A DNA stretch of 64,000 nt from Shewanella eurypsychrophilus (GTDB taxonomy: Bacteria > Pseudomonadota > Gammaproteobacteria > Enterobacterales > Shewanellaceae). Below are positions 8,041-17,432 of this stretch, piece after piece (within the stretch, counting starts at the first letter, position 1; the number at the start of each line of letters is the position of its first letter). The stretch is from contig NZ_CP045503.2 of NCBI RefSeq assembly GCF_007004545.3, forward strand, positions 1,210,501-1,274,500, in the 5' to 3' direction. Position numbers and translations under genes: made by a program. The notes below the pieces were generated by a model, which saw only the letters and a program-made list of their open reading frames with translations, was not told where the DNA came from and made no database searches.

Positions 8041-8061
8041 ACTCATTCTCTTTAGGGGAAT

Positions 8062-8095
8062 AAAAAAGGTGAAGACGCTGGTCTTCACCTTTTTT
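8062..8095. terminator. Bidirectional terminator between the HD-GYP gene and pepA
   Basis: A perfect 15-bp stem (8062-8076 with 8081-8095) and a GCTG tetraloop have an A-run on the left and a T-run on the right. It can therefore end transcription from both converging genes. Confidence 0.95.
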
Positions 8096-8127
8096 AGTGT
8101 TAAAGAGAGAATTCTTTAGCTAAGTAT

Positions 8128-9636
8128 TTATTCCCCTTGAGGAACACCAGCTCGGTTGATCAGGAACTGAGTCAATAGCGGTACCGGACGACCTGTAGAT
8201 CCCTTGTTCGCGCCACTGTTCCAAGCCGTACCAGCCACATCTAAGTGTGCCCAGTTGTACTTTTTAGTGAAGCGAGACAGGAAACAAGCCGCGGTGATAG
8301 CACCGCCAGCACGACCACCAAGGTTGGTCATATCTGCAAACGGGCTTTCAAGATGTTCTTGATACACATCCCATAAAGGCAGGCGCCATGCACGATCGCC
8401 ACTTTGCTCGCCCGCATTTAATAGTTCATGTGCGAGTGGGTTATGACCCGAGAATAGACCTGAAGCATGCTTACCCAGTGCAATAACACATGCACCTGTC
8501 AATGTGGCGGTATCGACAACTAACTCAGGGTCGAAACGCTCAACATAAGTGAGTACGTCACACAGTACCAAGCGACCTTCTGCATCAGTGTTTAATACTT
8601 CAACAGTTTGGCCAGACATCGTCGTGAGTATGTCTCCTGGGCGGTATGCATTGCTTGAAGGCATATTTTCACAGCCTGCAAGAATGCCGATGACATTGAT
8701 AGGTAGCTTCATGTCACATAGGGCTTTCATTGCACCGATAACACCGGCGGCTCCACCCATGTCGTACTTCATCTCATCCATGGCTTCGCCAGGCTTAAGA
8801 GAGATACCACCTGAATCAAATGTCAGACCTTTACCGACAAGCACAATTGGCTTTTCTGTATTATCTACAGCGCCCTTGTACTCCATCACAGTCATCACAG
8901 ATTCGTTATCACTACCCCGGCCAACTGCTAGGTATGAGTTCATTCCCAGTTTTGCCATCTGTTCTTCGCCAACCGTTGTTACCGTTAGCTCTTCACAAAC
9001 TTCACCCATCTGGCGTGCTTGAGAAGCTAGATAAGCTGGGTTACAGATGTTTGGCGGCATATTTGCCACGTCACGACAAAGGCGCATGCCAGCAGATACG
9101 GCCATACCATGCTCGATTGCGCGTTCACCCACGGCCAGTTCACGGCGTGTTGGTACATTGAAAACTAGCTTGCGTAGCGGACGGCGAGTCTCATCTTTGC
9201 TTGTTTTTAACGCGTCAAAACTGTAAAGACTGTTTTGTGTCGTTTCAACGGCTTCACGTACTTTCCAATATGTGTCGCGGCCTTTAACGTGCAGTTCAGT
9301 CAGGAAGCAAACGGCTTCCATTGATCCTGTCTCATTAAGTGTCTTGATGGTTTTAGTGATAATTTGCTTGTATTGACGCTCATCGAGTTCGCGTTCCTTA
9401 CCACAACCGACCAACAGAACGCGCTCACTGAGAACGTTAGGCACATGATGCAAGAGTAGCATCTGACCTGGCTTACCTTCTAAGTCCCCGCGACGAAGTA
9501 AGTTACTGATATAGCCTTCACTAATTTTATCGAGCTGCTCAGCAATACCCGAAAGGCGTCTTGGTTCATATACGCCAACCACTATGCAGGCCGAACGCTG
9601 TTTTTCCGGACTGCCGCTCTTAACGCTAAACTCCAT
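8128..9636 (-). CDS. pepA: Cytosol (leucyl) aminopeptidase PepA
   Basis: The 502-aa protein matches the M17 leucyl aminopeptidase family in length and motifs: [16 protein letters not shown] with metal-binding Lys and Asp, [10 protein letters not shown], and the signature [12 protein letters not shown]. The enzyme removes N-terminal residues from peptides with two metal ions in a hexamer. In Escherichia coli the homologue also binds DNA in Xer recombination and carAB control. It is divergent from lptF-lptG, a conserved gammaproteobacterial arrangement. Confidence 0.97.
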   Translation of the reverse strand: MEFSVKSGSPEKQRSACIVVGVYEPRRLSGIAEQLDKISEGYISNLLRRGDLEGKPGQMLLLHHVPNVLSERVLLVGCGKERELDERQYKQIITKTIKTLNETGSMEAVCFLTELHVKGRDTYWKVREAVETTQNSLYSFDALKTSKDETRRPLRKLVFNVPTRRELAVGERAIEHGMAVSAGMRLCRDVANMPPNICNPAYLASQARQMGEVCEELTVTTVGEEQMAKLGMNSYLAVGRGSDNESVMTVMEYKGAVDNTEKPIVLVGKGLTFDSGGISLKPGEAMDEMKYDMGGAAGVIGAMKALCDMKLPINVIGILAGCENMPSSNAYRPGDILTTMSGQTVEVLNTDAEGRLVLCDVLTYVERFDPELVVDTATLTGACVIALGKHASGLFSGHNPLAHELLNAGEQSGDRAWRLPLWDVYQEHLESPFADMTNLGGRAGGAITAACFLSRFTKKYNWAHLDVAGTAWNSGANKGSTGRPVPLLTQFLINRAGVPQGE

Positions 9637-9856
9637 GAGCTCTCCTAGATTCTTAAAGACAAATTTTATTATTTATTAGATAATGTCTGCTTGTGCCCAA
9701 AAACGGGCCTAAATTTGGTACTTTAGAGTTTGTTTTTAGGTGTTTTTATACCATATTTAGTTAATAAATGGTTACAAAACTACCAAAAGTAGACAGTCTA
9801 CATGAAAGTTAGTCTGACACCAGCATAATTATAAGTTTAGGGACCGGATCCAGCCT

Positions 9857-10969
9857 GTGATTGTATTTAGATATTTGATTCGAGAAGTTTTCAAGGCCCA
9901 AATAGCCGTACTTTTAGTACTTTTAGCTATTTTTATTAGCCAACATTTTGTTCGAGTACTCGCAGACGCCTCTGACGGTGAGTTTCCTGCTGCGTTAGTC
10001 CTGACACTATTAGGACTCAATCTGCCTGAACTTACTGTTCTGGTCTTACCCTTGAGCCTATTTCTGGGGATTCTACTCGCCCATGGCCGTATGTATGCGG
10101 ACAGTGAAATGGTGATTTTTCATGGTGTAGGAGTCAGTGAGTGGTATATCACTCGAGTGACCTTGTTACTGGCTATCGGGAATATGATATTTACCCTTAT
10201 GTTGTCAGTTTATGTCACTCCTTGGGCAGAAGAGAAGCAGAATCAGGTACTCGAGCATGCTCAGTCTGAAGCGGGATTGGCCGCTATCACTCAGGGACGA
10301 TTTCAGACCAGCCCCAACGGTAGAGCTGTATTATTTGTTGAACGTATTGGTCGTGATAATCAGCTTAATAAAGTCTTTGTGGCCCAATTACCCGATCCAG
10401 AAGATGAATCGGGGATCAGTAATATTGTCGTTGCCCAGGGGGGCAAAGTCATCGAAGATGATACCGGTGGACAACGTCTTCAACTGAGTGATGGTGTGCA
10501 GTATCAGGCTACGCCTAAGCAAGTTGATTTTCAGATAATCGAATTTGGCGGTTATCAGATGCAGATAAAAGATCAGGAGGTCGATGAGCGTCGACGCAAA
10601 CTTTCTGCGTTACCTGTTGATGAGCTGATGGAACTTGATGGTCCGGCAGCTACGGCTGAGTTCCATTGGCGTCTGGCCATTCCTTTGGCTATTCCCTTGA
10701 TGACATTGATTGCTGTACCTATGGCAAGGGTTAATGTGCGTCAGGGCAAGTTTGCTAAAATGTTCCCGGCGATACTACTTTATCTTGGTTACTTCGGCTT
10801 AATGGTTGCTGGGCGTAAAGCCCTGGAAGATGGTGTGATACCTGAGTATCTAGGGATGTGGTGGATACATGGCTCCGCACTCTTAATTGGCATCTTACTT
10901 TTAGGCAAAGAGCGCCCTGCCGGCGCTAAGCTATCAGGCATATTTAAGCGCAAGAGGGTTGCAGCGTGA
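9857..10969 (+). CDS. lptF: LPS export system permease LptF
   Basis: The 370-aa protein starts at GTG (9857) and has the YjgP/YjgQ layout: three membrane helices near residues 10-120, a periplasmic beta-jellyroll (about 135-265), then three more helices (about 270-355). LptF pairs with LptG and the LptB ATPase to pull lipopolysaccharide from the inner membrane and push it onto the LptC-LptA bridge. It overlaps lptG by four bases (GTGA), which indicates translational coupling. Confidence 0.95.
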   Translation: MIVFRYLIREVFKAQIAVLLVLLAIFISQHFVRVLADASDGEFPAALVLTLLGLNLPELTVLVLPLSLFLGILLAHGRMYADSEMVIFHGVGVSEWYITRVTLLLAIGNMIFTLMLSVYVTPWAEEKQNQVLEHAQSEAGLAAITQGRFQTSPNGRAVLFVERIGRDNQLNKVFVAQLPDPEDESGISNIVVAQGGKVIEDDTGGQRLQLSDGVQYQATPKQVDFQIIEFGGYQMQIKDQEVDERRRKLSALPVDELMELDGPAATAEFHWRLAIPLAIPLMTLIAVPMARVNVRQGKFAKMFPAILLYLGYFGLMVAGRKALEDGVIPEYLGMWWIHGSALLIGILLLGKERPAGAKLSGIFKRKRVAA

Positions 10970-12024
10970 AAATATTAGACCTATATATTGCACGAACTTT
11001 AGTAAGCACCTCGGCGCTTTGTTTGCTTATTCTGACGGGTTTATCAGGCATTATTAAATGGGTCGATCAGCTTAGAGTCGTGGGGCGTGGTAGCTATACT
11101 ATGCTCGATGCTGGCATCTATGTACTGTTTCTAATTCCTCGTGATATTGAGATGTTTTTCCCTATGGCGGTGCTACTTGGTGCCTTAATTGGTATGGGGA
11201 TGCTGGCGTCTAATTCTGAGTTAGTGGTGATGCAATCTTCGGGGCTATCTCGCTTTCAGATCACCATTTCAGCGATGAAAACCGCGGTCCCCTTGATGCT
11301 GATTATTATGGCATTAGGAGAGTGGGGCGCTCCTGCTGCAGAAAGACGAGCTAATGAGTTGCAGGCTTTCAAAGTATCAGGAGGCAGCCTTATCAAGTCT
11401 AGTCGGGGGATTTGGGCTAAAGATGGCGATCTGTTCGTCAACATTGGTGAAGTTGAAAACATTAATAGCTTAAAAAATATTACCCTGTATGAGTTTGATA
11501 ATACCTTAACCTTAGTTAAAACTATCCATGCCGAGCGTGGCATCTATTCTAATGACCATTGGCGTTTAATTGATGTTAGGCAAACAGATCTGACACCCGA
11601 TAAGGTGACATTAACGGATACGACCCTATATCGCTGGGAGTCGACACTTACGCCAGATAAGCTGAGTGTGGTGTCGGTGAAACCTGAATCTTTATCAATT
11701 CAAGGATTAATAGGCTATCTGGATTACCTGAAAGCCAATAATCAAGACTCTGGTCGTTATGAACTGGCACTATGGCGAAAAGTGATGCAACCTATCACCG
11801 TCGCCGTAATGATGCTGGTAGCATTATCATTTGTATTTGGCCCACTGAGAACAGTGACTATGGGCGCTCGGGTATTGCTTGGAGTGATAGCGGGTTTCAC
11901 CTTCTACATTAGCAGTGAAATATTTGGCCCATTGACGCTGGTGTATGGTCTACCCGCTTTTATCGGTGCCATGATGCCTGCTTTAATCTTCAGTATTATC
12001 GCAATCTACTTTATTAGAAAATAG
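10966..12024 (+). CDS. lptG: LPS export system permease LptG
   Basis: The 352-aa protein starts at the GTG that overlaps the lptF stop. It has the same six-helix plus periplasmic-domain plan (helices near 12-120 and 265-350) and the conserved opening LDLYIARTL. It forms the LptB2FG transporter with LptF. No terminator follows: a CTAG-rich repeat and then the IS3 element lie directly downstream, 66 bases after the stop. The insertion therefore spares the gene. Confidence 0.95.
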   Translation: MKILDLYIARTLVSTSALCLLILTGLSGIIKWVDQLRVVGRGSYTMLDAGIYVLFLIPRDIEMFFPMAVLLGALIGMGMLASNSELVVMQSSGLSRFQITISAMKTAVPLMLIIMALGEWGAPAAERRANELQAFKVSGGSLIKSSRGIWAKDGDLFVNIGEVENINSLKNITLYEFDNTLTLVKTIHAERGIYSNDHWRLIDVRQTDLTPDKVTLTDTTLYRWESTLTPDKLSVVSVKPESLSIQGLIGYLDYLKANNQDSGRYELALWRKVMQPITVAVMMLVALSFVFGPLRTVTMGARVLLGVIAGFTFYISSEIFGPLTLVYGLPAFIGAMMPALIFSIIAIYFIRK

Positions 12025-12029
12025 ACTTT

Positions 12030-12082
12030 GAGTTCCTAGGGCCTAGTTCCTAGTTTCTAGGGGTTAGTTCCTAGTTCCTAGA
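12030..12082. repeat. CTAG-rich mosaic repeat after lptG
   Basis: Short units such as GTTCCTAG and CCTAG recur about six times in roughly 50 bases. Similar patches follow other genes at 45352-45374 and 51654-51715. CTAG is usually scarce in enterobacterial-type genomes, so such density is not random. Confidence 0.6.
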
Positions 12083-12138
12083 TGTGCAAATGATATGACC
12101 CCCTAAAAGTGGACACCTTATATAAGCGATAAGGTGCC

Positions 12139-12453
12139 ATGAAAATATTAACTCGTAAGACCCACACAGCAGCCTTCAAATTGGCTGCTGTTCAACAATC
12201 CTTAAACTCTCCCGATACAGTAAAGGCTTTAGCTGGTAAATTAGGTATCCATCCCGCTTTGCTCAGTAAATGGAGAGCTCAATTGACGTCGAAGAAACAC
12301 ACTTCTAAACCTATTAAAAATGTCGGTCCTAATAAGGGGCTAGCTGAACTTGAACGTGAAAACCGTGGGCTAAAAAAACGATTAGAGCGTGCAGAGTTGG
12401 AGAACGATATCTTAAAAAAGGCGAAGGAGTTCTTCGACAAACACCAGGGATAA
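12139..12453 (+). CDS. IS3-family transposase OrfA
   Basis: The 104-aa protein has an N-terminal helix-turn-helix (TAAFKLAAVQQ...VKALAGKLGIHPALLSKWR) that binds the IS ends, and a C-terminal leucine-zipper stretch (ELERENRGLKKRLERAELENDILKKA, in two heptad blocks). Near its end the codons TTA AAA AAG contain the slippery heptamer A-AAA-AAG (12414-12420). A fraction of ribosomes can slip into the -1 frame there and make the OrfAB transposase. Confidence 0.95.
   Translation: MKILTRKTHTAAFKLAAVQQSLNSPDTVKALAGKLGIHPALLSKWRAQLTSKKHTSKPIKNVGPNKGLAELERENRGLKKRLERAELENDILKKAKEFFDKHQG
12414..12420 (+). promoter_or_regulatory. Programmed -1 frameshift site (A6G) of the IS3 element
   Basis: AAAAAAG falls in the OrfA frame as xxA AAA AAG. 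Reading from 12414 in the -1 frame is open all the way into OrfB with no stop. This is the known mechanism for making OrfAB in IS3-family elements. Confidence 0.85.
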
Positions 12454-12500
12454 AGTTTCAGTTTATCCAAGGTTATTGCTCAACTCGAAGAACGATAAAA

Positions 12501-13310
12501 TTGCTCTGTGATATTTTTGGTGTATCTCGCTCAGGCTATTACAGCTGGCTTGTTCGTAAGCCTTCTCAACGCGATAAAGATAACGAAGTACTGTCTGACT
12601 TTCTCAAAGAAAAGATAGCTGAGCACAGGAGCATAGCGGGTTATAGGAAGTTATGGCTGGATGCTGTAGCTAATGGTTTCGATTGTAATAAAAAGCGAGT
12701 ACAAAGCTTGTTACAGGTGTTTGATTACAGGTCTAAAGCATGTAAAAGGAAGTTCGGTGTAGTGAAGCCTAGGTTGATTGAAACAAGAGCGCCGAATTAC
12801 TTAAACAGAGAGTTTGAAGTAGCTAAACCTAATACTGTTTGGGTATCAGATATTACACAAATTAGGTGCAAAGAGGGCTGGCAGTATCTATGTGTCATCA
12901 TCGATTTGTACTCACGTAAAGTGGTGGGCTGGGCAACGAGCTACATAAATTCGAGCGAACTGGTGATGAAGTCACTCAAACAAGCTTGGGTAGAACGAAG
13001 GCCAAATGGGAGTGAGCTGATGTTTCACTCTGACCAGGGGGCTCAATACAGAAGCTTTGAAGTACTTAAGTGGCTAACGAAGCGTAAGGTCACAGTGAGT
13101 ATGTCGAGAAAGGGGAATTGCTGGGATAATGCTTGCTCAGAAAGCTTTTTTGCTCAGTTAAAGAAAGAATGGTTCTCTAACTTAGAAGAGCTAAGCAGAA
13201 AAGAAATGACAACACAGTGTCGATTTTATATCGATGATTATTATAATATGGTGAGAAGACATGGGACTCTAAATGGAGTGAGTCCCATAGTATTTGAATC
13301 AAGAATTTAA
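12501..13310 (+). CDS. IS3-family transposase OrfB (DDE integrase)
   Basis: The catalytic triad is intact: first Asp in VWVSDITQI, second in MFHSDQGAQYRS, and Glu in CWDNACSESFFAQLKKE, the DDE core of the rve superfamily. The upstream region SRSGYYSWLVR is the usual HTH_21-like start. The listed start is the first ATG, but the natural product is probably the OrfAB fusion made by frameshifting at 12414, so coding sense extends from there. The gene ends 31 bases before the right end of the element. Confidence 0.93.
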   Translation: MLCDIFGVSRSGYYSWLVRKPSQRDKDNEVLSDFLKEKIAEHRSIAGYRKLWLDAVANGFDCNKKRVQSLLQVFDYRSKACKRKFGVVKPRLIETRAPNYLNREFEVAKPNTVWVSDITQIRCKEGWQYLCVIIDLYSRKVVGWATSYINSSELVMKSLKQAWVERRPNGSELMFHSDQGAQYRSFEVLKWLTKRKVTVSMSRKGNCWDNACSESFFAQLKKEWFSNLEELSRKEMTTQCRFYIDDYYNMVRRHGTLNGVSPIVFESRI

Positions 13311-13446
13311 ACCCTGTGTCCACTTTACTGGGGTCATATCAAAAAGAGGAAGGGTTTCGAGCTAGAAGTTGCGAGCTACGAGCTAACTTTCTCGTTTTAG
13401 CTCGCACCTTGTGACTTTCTTTGCTGTTAAAAAGCTCGAGACTGAA

Positions 13447-13971
13447 TTAAACGCCGCGCCAGTTGCGCATCTGGTTGGCTTCTTTTGAGAGTACAACAAC
13501 TTCTGAGCGGGTCATCATATCTTGCAGTGCGAGCTTATCGCCATTGATCAATATCCACAGGTTGCCAATCCCTAGTAGAGACCAAACGAGTCTGGCGCCA
13601 GCGGTTATCATGCTGAGACTCTGACCATTGGGATGTTGAATTTTCAACTTCCAGGCTCTCATGCCGAGAGTCTGACCACCATAGCTCCAGAAAGAGATAT
13701 AAAACAGACCGACACACAGCGCAATCCAGAATTGGTAGATCCCCTTATACAAGGAATTACCATTGAGAAGATCGGATACGTGTTCATAATTTCCCATCTC
13801 CACCATGCCCGAGGAGGTGAGTGCGGTGAAAATGCCAAATCCAATCGCACCAGCAATCATATAGACAGCAACAGCGAGTAACAGATCATAAACAATGGCA
13901 CCACAGCGACGAAAGAATCCGGCACGAGGAAAGTTAGCATGTTCGCTGTTTGGCATTGAGCTTTCAGTCAT
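13447..13971 (-). CDS. RDD-family membrane protein
   Basis: The 174-aa protein shows the RDD pattern: a basic-aromatic entry (FFRRCGAIVYDLLLAVAVYMIAG) followed by two further hydrophobic segments and the WKLKIQHPNGQ-like motif between them. Members are inner-membrane proteins, some linked to ion transport, and mostly of unknown function. It is the last gene of a minus-strand run, and the IS3 element has inserted on its downstream side about 100 bases after the stop. Confidence 0.85.
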   Translation of the reverse strand: MTESSMPNSEHANFPRAGFFRRCGAIVYDLLLAVAVYMIAGAIGFGIFTALTSSGMVEMGNYEHVSDLLNGNSLYKGIYQFWIALCVGLFYISFWSYGGQTLGMRAWKLKIQHPNGQSLSMITAGARLVWSLLGIGNLWILINGDKLALQDMMTRSEVVVLSKEANQMRNWRGV

Positions 13972-14055
13972 TTTAGGGGCTCTCTAGCATTGAGATAATG
14001 TTCACTGATATCGATTGATATAGACTGTACAGTCGACGATAAAGGTGGCACTCGG

Positions 14056-14310
14056 TTACTTGTTCTTAGGATCATCTTTAATGTAATAGATGTCACGAAA
14101 TCCCATACGAGCAAATTCTTTATCTCTAAAGTCTCTGACAGCTGCAGAGCCTTTCGAAGTCATCGCTACTTGTTGCTCCATCATATGGTAGCTGGTCAGA
14201 TCGACGCCTTCTGCGGCGGCAATCGCCTCATGAATATCGTGATGTTTATCATAAGCAAAATTGATCTCTTTCGCTTGCTTCTTATATGTATAGGTGACTC
14301 GTACTGCCAT
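14056..14310 (-). CDS. DUF2960 small protein
   Basis: The 84-aa protein (RVTYTYKKQAKEINFAYDKHHD, then EAIAAAEGVDL, then MEQQVAMTS) matches my memory of DUF2960, a short conserved gammaproteobacterial family of unknown role. It is charged and soluble, without signal peptide or membrane segment. It sits between the GNAT and RDD genes on the same strand, with gaps of 54 and 84 bases. Confidence 0.7.
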   Translation of the reverse strand: MAVRVTYTYKKQAKEINFAYDKHHDIHEAIAAAEGVDLTSYHMMEQQVAMTSKGSAAVRDFRDKEFARMGFRDIYYIKDDPKNK

Positions 14311-14364
14311 AATTTTCTCTACTGATTCTTTATCTAATATGTGATGTGTTAATTAAAGTAAATG

Positions 14365-14853
14365 CTAATCTGTCTGGATATCGAGCACCATGTAGCATGC
14401 ATCTGCTGTGTAGCTCTGTAAGTTTTTGTCGATGACTTTTTCAACAAAACCTTGCTTTTCCCAGTAGCTACTGGCGCCTTGAACGGCAACTAATGAGAGC
14501 GTTTGGTACATAAATTGTTGTGCGAGCCCAATAAGCTTTTCAAGTGCAGCTTGTCCAGCCCCTTTGCCCTGAGCCTTGGCCGATAACGCAATATCATGCA
14601 GATATAAAGTGTCGGCTTGCTCCACTTTGGTTATCACTTGCTCCAGTGAAGGAGGGCTACCTAGTTGCCACGGATGAGCTAAACAATAGCCGACAACCTG
14701 ATTATCGGCCTCTATGACGAAGCAGCTCATAGAAGAGACCTGCCATTTGCTTTGTAAGGTCTGCAAAGATTCAGGTTCGATTTCAGGATAGCATTCCTCT
14801 TGAATCAATAGGATGGCTGTCCAATCATTATCTGTGATACTTCTCAGTTGCAT
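14365..14853 (-). CDS. GNAT-family N-acetyltransferase
   Basis: The 162-aa protein has the GNAT core in order: an N-terminal strand-helix (LRSITDNDWTAILLIQEECY), central CFVIEADNQVVGYCL, and the acetyl-CoA pyrophosphate loop QGKGAG within ALSAKAQGKGAGQAALEK. The C-terminal part ends with the expected SSYWEKQGFVEK motif. The acceptor substrate is unknown. It is 41 bases downstream of the M32 carboxypeptidase gene and probably co-transcribed with it. Confidence 0.9.
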   Translation of the reverse strand: MQLRSITDNDWTAILLIQEECYPEIEPESLQTLQSKWQVSSMSCFVIEADNQVVGYCLAHPWQLGSPPSLEQVITKVEQADTLYLHDIALSAKAQGKGAGQAALEKLIGLAQQFMYQTLSLVAVQGASSYWEKQGFVEKVIDKNLQSYTADACYMVLDIQTD

Positions 14854-14894
14854 AACTTCGTCCTAGCTGCGCTATTTCGTGGCCGTATGATACG

Positions 14895-16385
14895 TTATTT
14901 CAGATATCTTTGCTCTAGATGACGCCTAAAGAATTTAGGGTTTAATGTTTCGCCGGTAGCATGCTTAACCAGTTCATCGGTCGTTAATAGGCTGCCTTGA
15001 GACCAGATATTCTTATCTAGCCAGTCAAATACCAGCTCAATCTTACCTTGAGCCAGCAGATCATCGACCGAACCAAGACTGGCTTCCATGGAATATCTGA
15101 ACTGAGCAGCATACATGGCACCTAAGGTGTAACTAGGAAAGTAGCCTAATTCACCTACCGCCCAGTGTATATCTTGCATGCAGCCGTTACGGTAATCATC
15201 TTGGATATCGATACCGAGTAAAGATTGCATCTGCTGTGTCCAAAAGTCGGGGAGATCGGCGACGCTAAGGCTACCGTCAACTAGACCCTTCTCGGCTTCG
15301 AAGCGCAAGAGTATATGGCAAGGGTAAGTCACTTCGTCGGCATCGACTCTGATGAGACCTGGTTTGACTCGGGTGTAGATTTGGCTTAAATCTTCGATAC
15401 TAAGCTGACTGCCTAAATGCTGCTGTAATTTAGGTTGGATTTGAGTCAGAAACCCTTTACCTCGGCCCAGTTGCATCTCACAAAATAGGCTCTGGCTTTC
15501 ATGTATCGCCATAGATCGATGGCCACCGGCGGGTTGTCCGCGCCACTCTTTTGGTAAGCCTTGCTCATATCTGGCATGGCCAGTTTCATGGACTATCCCC
15601 ATTAAACCGCTGGTAAAGTCAGCTTCATCGTATCGTGTGGTTAAACGAATATCTCCAGGAACACCACCACAAAAAGGATGACTACTGACATCTAAACGAC
15701 CTTGATTAAAATCGAAGCCGAGATACTTCATCACATCGCGCCCTAACGCTTCTTGAGTGTGGGCCGAATACTTAGCCAAGGCTATTGGCTGAACATTTTT
15801 TTGCTGGCCTTGTACTGTTTCTATCAAGCCGGGTAACCAAGATTTTAGATCGCCAAATAGCAGTTCTAATCGGGCAGTGGTCATGCCTGGTTCAAATTTA
15901 TTCAGTAAGGCATCGTAGGGTGAAAGGTCTTGAGCCTGTGCGCGGATCGAGGCTTCCTCTCTGACGAGTTTCATTAAGGCTTCTAGGTTAGGCTTAAATC
16001 CTTGCCAATCATTGTTTTTACGCTGATCTCGCCAAGCGTGTTCGCAACGGTATGCTAGTTGTGTCTTAGCTTGAACTAAGTCTGCAGGCACCACATTGGC
16101 TTGCATAAACTGATAGCGGATCTCTCTGAGATTGGAGATCTGATGGCTGTTGAGTAACTCTTCTTCCGCTTGCTCAATACTGGTTTCAATAAAGGGTTCT
16201 GTCTTTAACTCATGGATATGACGAGCCAGTTCTGCCATAGCTGCACCGCGGCTTTCGCTACCACCTAATGGCATCATAGTGGCCTGATCCCAATCACCTA
16301 AAGCGCTGAGATGCTCGAAGTGAGCTATCTTCTGGAAGTGTTCGGTTAAACTATGATAATGCGGCGTGTTTTTTGAGTGGGTCAT
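14895..16385 (-). CDS. M32-family metallocarboxypeptidase (Taq type)
   Basis: The 496-aa protein has the M32 hallmarks: HEXXH zinc motif HETGH at residues 266-270, the upstream HPFCGGVPGDIRLTTRYDE block, the HESQSLFCE motif supplying a further glutamate, and a C-terminal DIQDDYRNGCMQDIHW block. The enzyme removes C-terminal residues with broad specificity in the cytoplasm. Length is normal for the family. It appears to head the minus-strand run that includes the GNAT, DUF2960 and RDD genes. Confidence 0.95.
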   Translation of the reverse strand: MTHSKNTPHYHSLTEHFQKIAHFEHLSALGDWDQATMMPLGGSESRGAAMAELARHIHELKTEPFIETSIEQAEEELLNSHQISNLREIRYQFMQANVVPADLVQAKTQLAYRCEHAWRDQRKNNDWQGFKPNLEALMKLVREEASIRAQAQDLSPYDALLNKFEPGMTTARLELLFGDLKSWLPGLIETVQGQQKNVQPIALAKYSAHTQEALGRDVMKYLGFDFNQGRLDVSSHPFCGGVPGDIRLTTRYDEADFTSGLMGIVHETGHARYEQGLPKEWRGQPAGGHRSMAIHESQSLFCEMQLGRGKGFLTQIQPKLQQHLGSQLSIEDLSQIYTRVKPGLIRVDADEVTYPCHILLRFEAEKGLVDGSLSVADLPDFWTQQMQSLLGIDIQDDYRNGCMQDIHWAVGELGYFPSYTLGAMYAAQFRYSMEASLGSVDDLLAQGKIELVFDWLDKNIWSQGSLLTTDELVKHATGETLNPKFFRRHLEQRYLK

Positions 16386-16424
16386 AACATCTCGTCAGCA
16401 GTTTTATCTTTGATCCTATCTTAT

Positions 16425-16545
16425 ACCAATTCCATTAAACATATGATCAATTCAGAGCTTTCTCAGGGCTTTAAATTCAAGGCGCATTGTTGATGAATGG
16501 TTATTCCCTTTAGAGTTAATACAAGCTCCAATCTTCAATGCCGCT
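16425..16545. repeat. Partial copy of the 5.2-kb MITE-like repeat
   Basis: This stretch begins TTATACCAATTCCATTAAAC and continues with ATCAATTCAGAGC and a CGCATTG block. The motifs occur in the same order as in the left half of the element at 5180. No matching right end was found, so it is a fragment. It lies in the 328-bp gap upstream of yqiJ. Confidence 0.5.
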
Positions 16546-16713
16546 TAACCATAAATGAAAGCTTGATCTGTTTGTTAATGTTAATAAGGTTTCCATATTG
16601 AATTGGCTTTGCTATATTTTATAGAATATATGAATTGGTATTGTGGACAAGGCTGTTCACTCATCACATTTAGTTTCAATAAAATGGATGCTGTAATACA
16701 CATGGAGGCGACT

Positions 16714-17340
16714 ATGGTGGAGTTTCTGCTCACCCAAGCTAATTTACCTTTTACTCTTTCTCTTTTCTTTGTACTCATGCTCGGCGTATTTGAAGCACTC
16801 TCCTTGTGTATCGGTTACAGCCTAGTTGGTGCGCTTGATGATTGGGCGCCCATCGATATTGATGCAGACAGCGCCACAGGCTTAACGGGTGTTGCCGGAT
16901 GGCTCTGCTTAAATCGGTTACCCTTACTTATCTGGTTCGTACTGGTATTAATTAGTTTCTCTGTTGCCGGATACACGGCTAATTATTTGTCGCTGATATT
17001 TAACCGCGAGTTACTTCCCCAGAGTGCAACCTTGCCCATCGCTCTTTTCATTACAGCAGTTTCTTGTCGTTATCTTGGTGCTGCAATTGCCAGAATATTA
17101 CCTAAGAATGAGTCCAGTGCTATCTCTATTGACGGTCTGCTTGGCAGTGTCGGAACTGTGACCATAGGTTGTGCAATTAAAGGCAATCCAAGTGAAGCCC
17201 TAGTACAAGATCAGTACCACCAAAAGCACTATGTGCTGGTTGAACCTGAGTCGGCCGGTATCGAATTCAATAGTGGCACCCAGGTTGTACTGCTTAAACG
17301 AGAAGGTACTGTGTGGTCTGCTGCCCGTTTTGACTCTTAA
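16714..17340 (+). CDS. yqiJ: YqiJ-like membrane protein with C-terminal OB fold
   Basis: The start at 16714 (208 aa) is set by GGAGG at 16704-16708; longer upstream starts have no ribosome site. The protein has an N-terminal membrane segment (about residues 9-35), two more near 70-95 and 105-125, then an OB-fold-like soluble end (SIDGLLGSVGTVTIG to AARFDS). This is the NfeD/YqiJ architecture. It is directly followed by a flotillin-like gene, and NfeD-type proteins with flotillins are a conserved pair linked to membrane microdomains and envelope stress. Confidence 0.85.
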   Translation: MVEFLLTQANLPFTLSLFFVLMLGVFEALSLCIGYSLVGALDDWAPIDIDADSATGLTGVAGWLCLNRLPLLIWFVLVLISFSVAGYTANYLSLIFNRELLPQSATLPIALFITAVSCRYLGAAIARILPKNESSAISIDGLLGSVGTVTIGCAIKGNPSEALVQDQYHQKHYVLVEPESAGIEFNSGTQVVLLKREGTVWSAARFDS

Positions 17341-17432
17341 TCATCTGGCTCAATGCATGTGCTAATTGACGTAAATAATAACAAATTGTAGTAATAAAGA
17401 TCGCTTTCGGTCGTAATTTTAAGGGAAGTAAA

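Larger units (their letters stand above)
12091..13341 (+). mobile_element. IS3-family insertion sequence (complete)
   Basis: The terminal inverted repeats begin TGATATGACCCC at 12091 and, read inward, TGATATGACCCC at 13341. Both continue to a shared AAAGTGGACAC. The flanking trinucleotide AAA is present on both sides (12088-12090 and 13342-13344), consistent with a 3-bp target duplication. The element carries orfA and an overlapping orfB in the -1 frame. Intact ends and frames indicate recent and possibly still active transposition. Confidence 0.93.
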
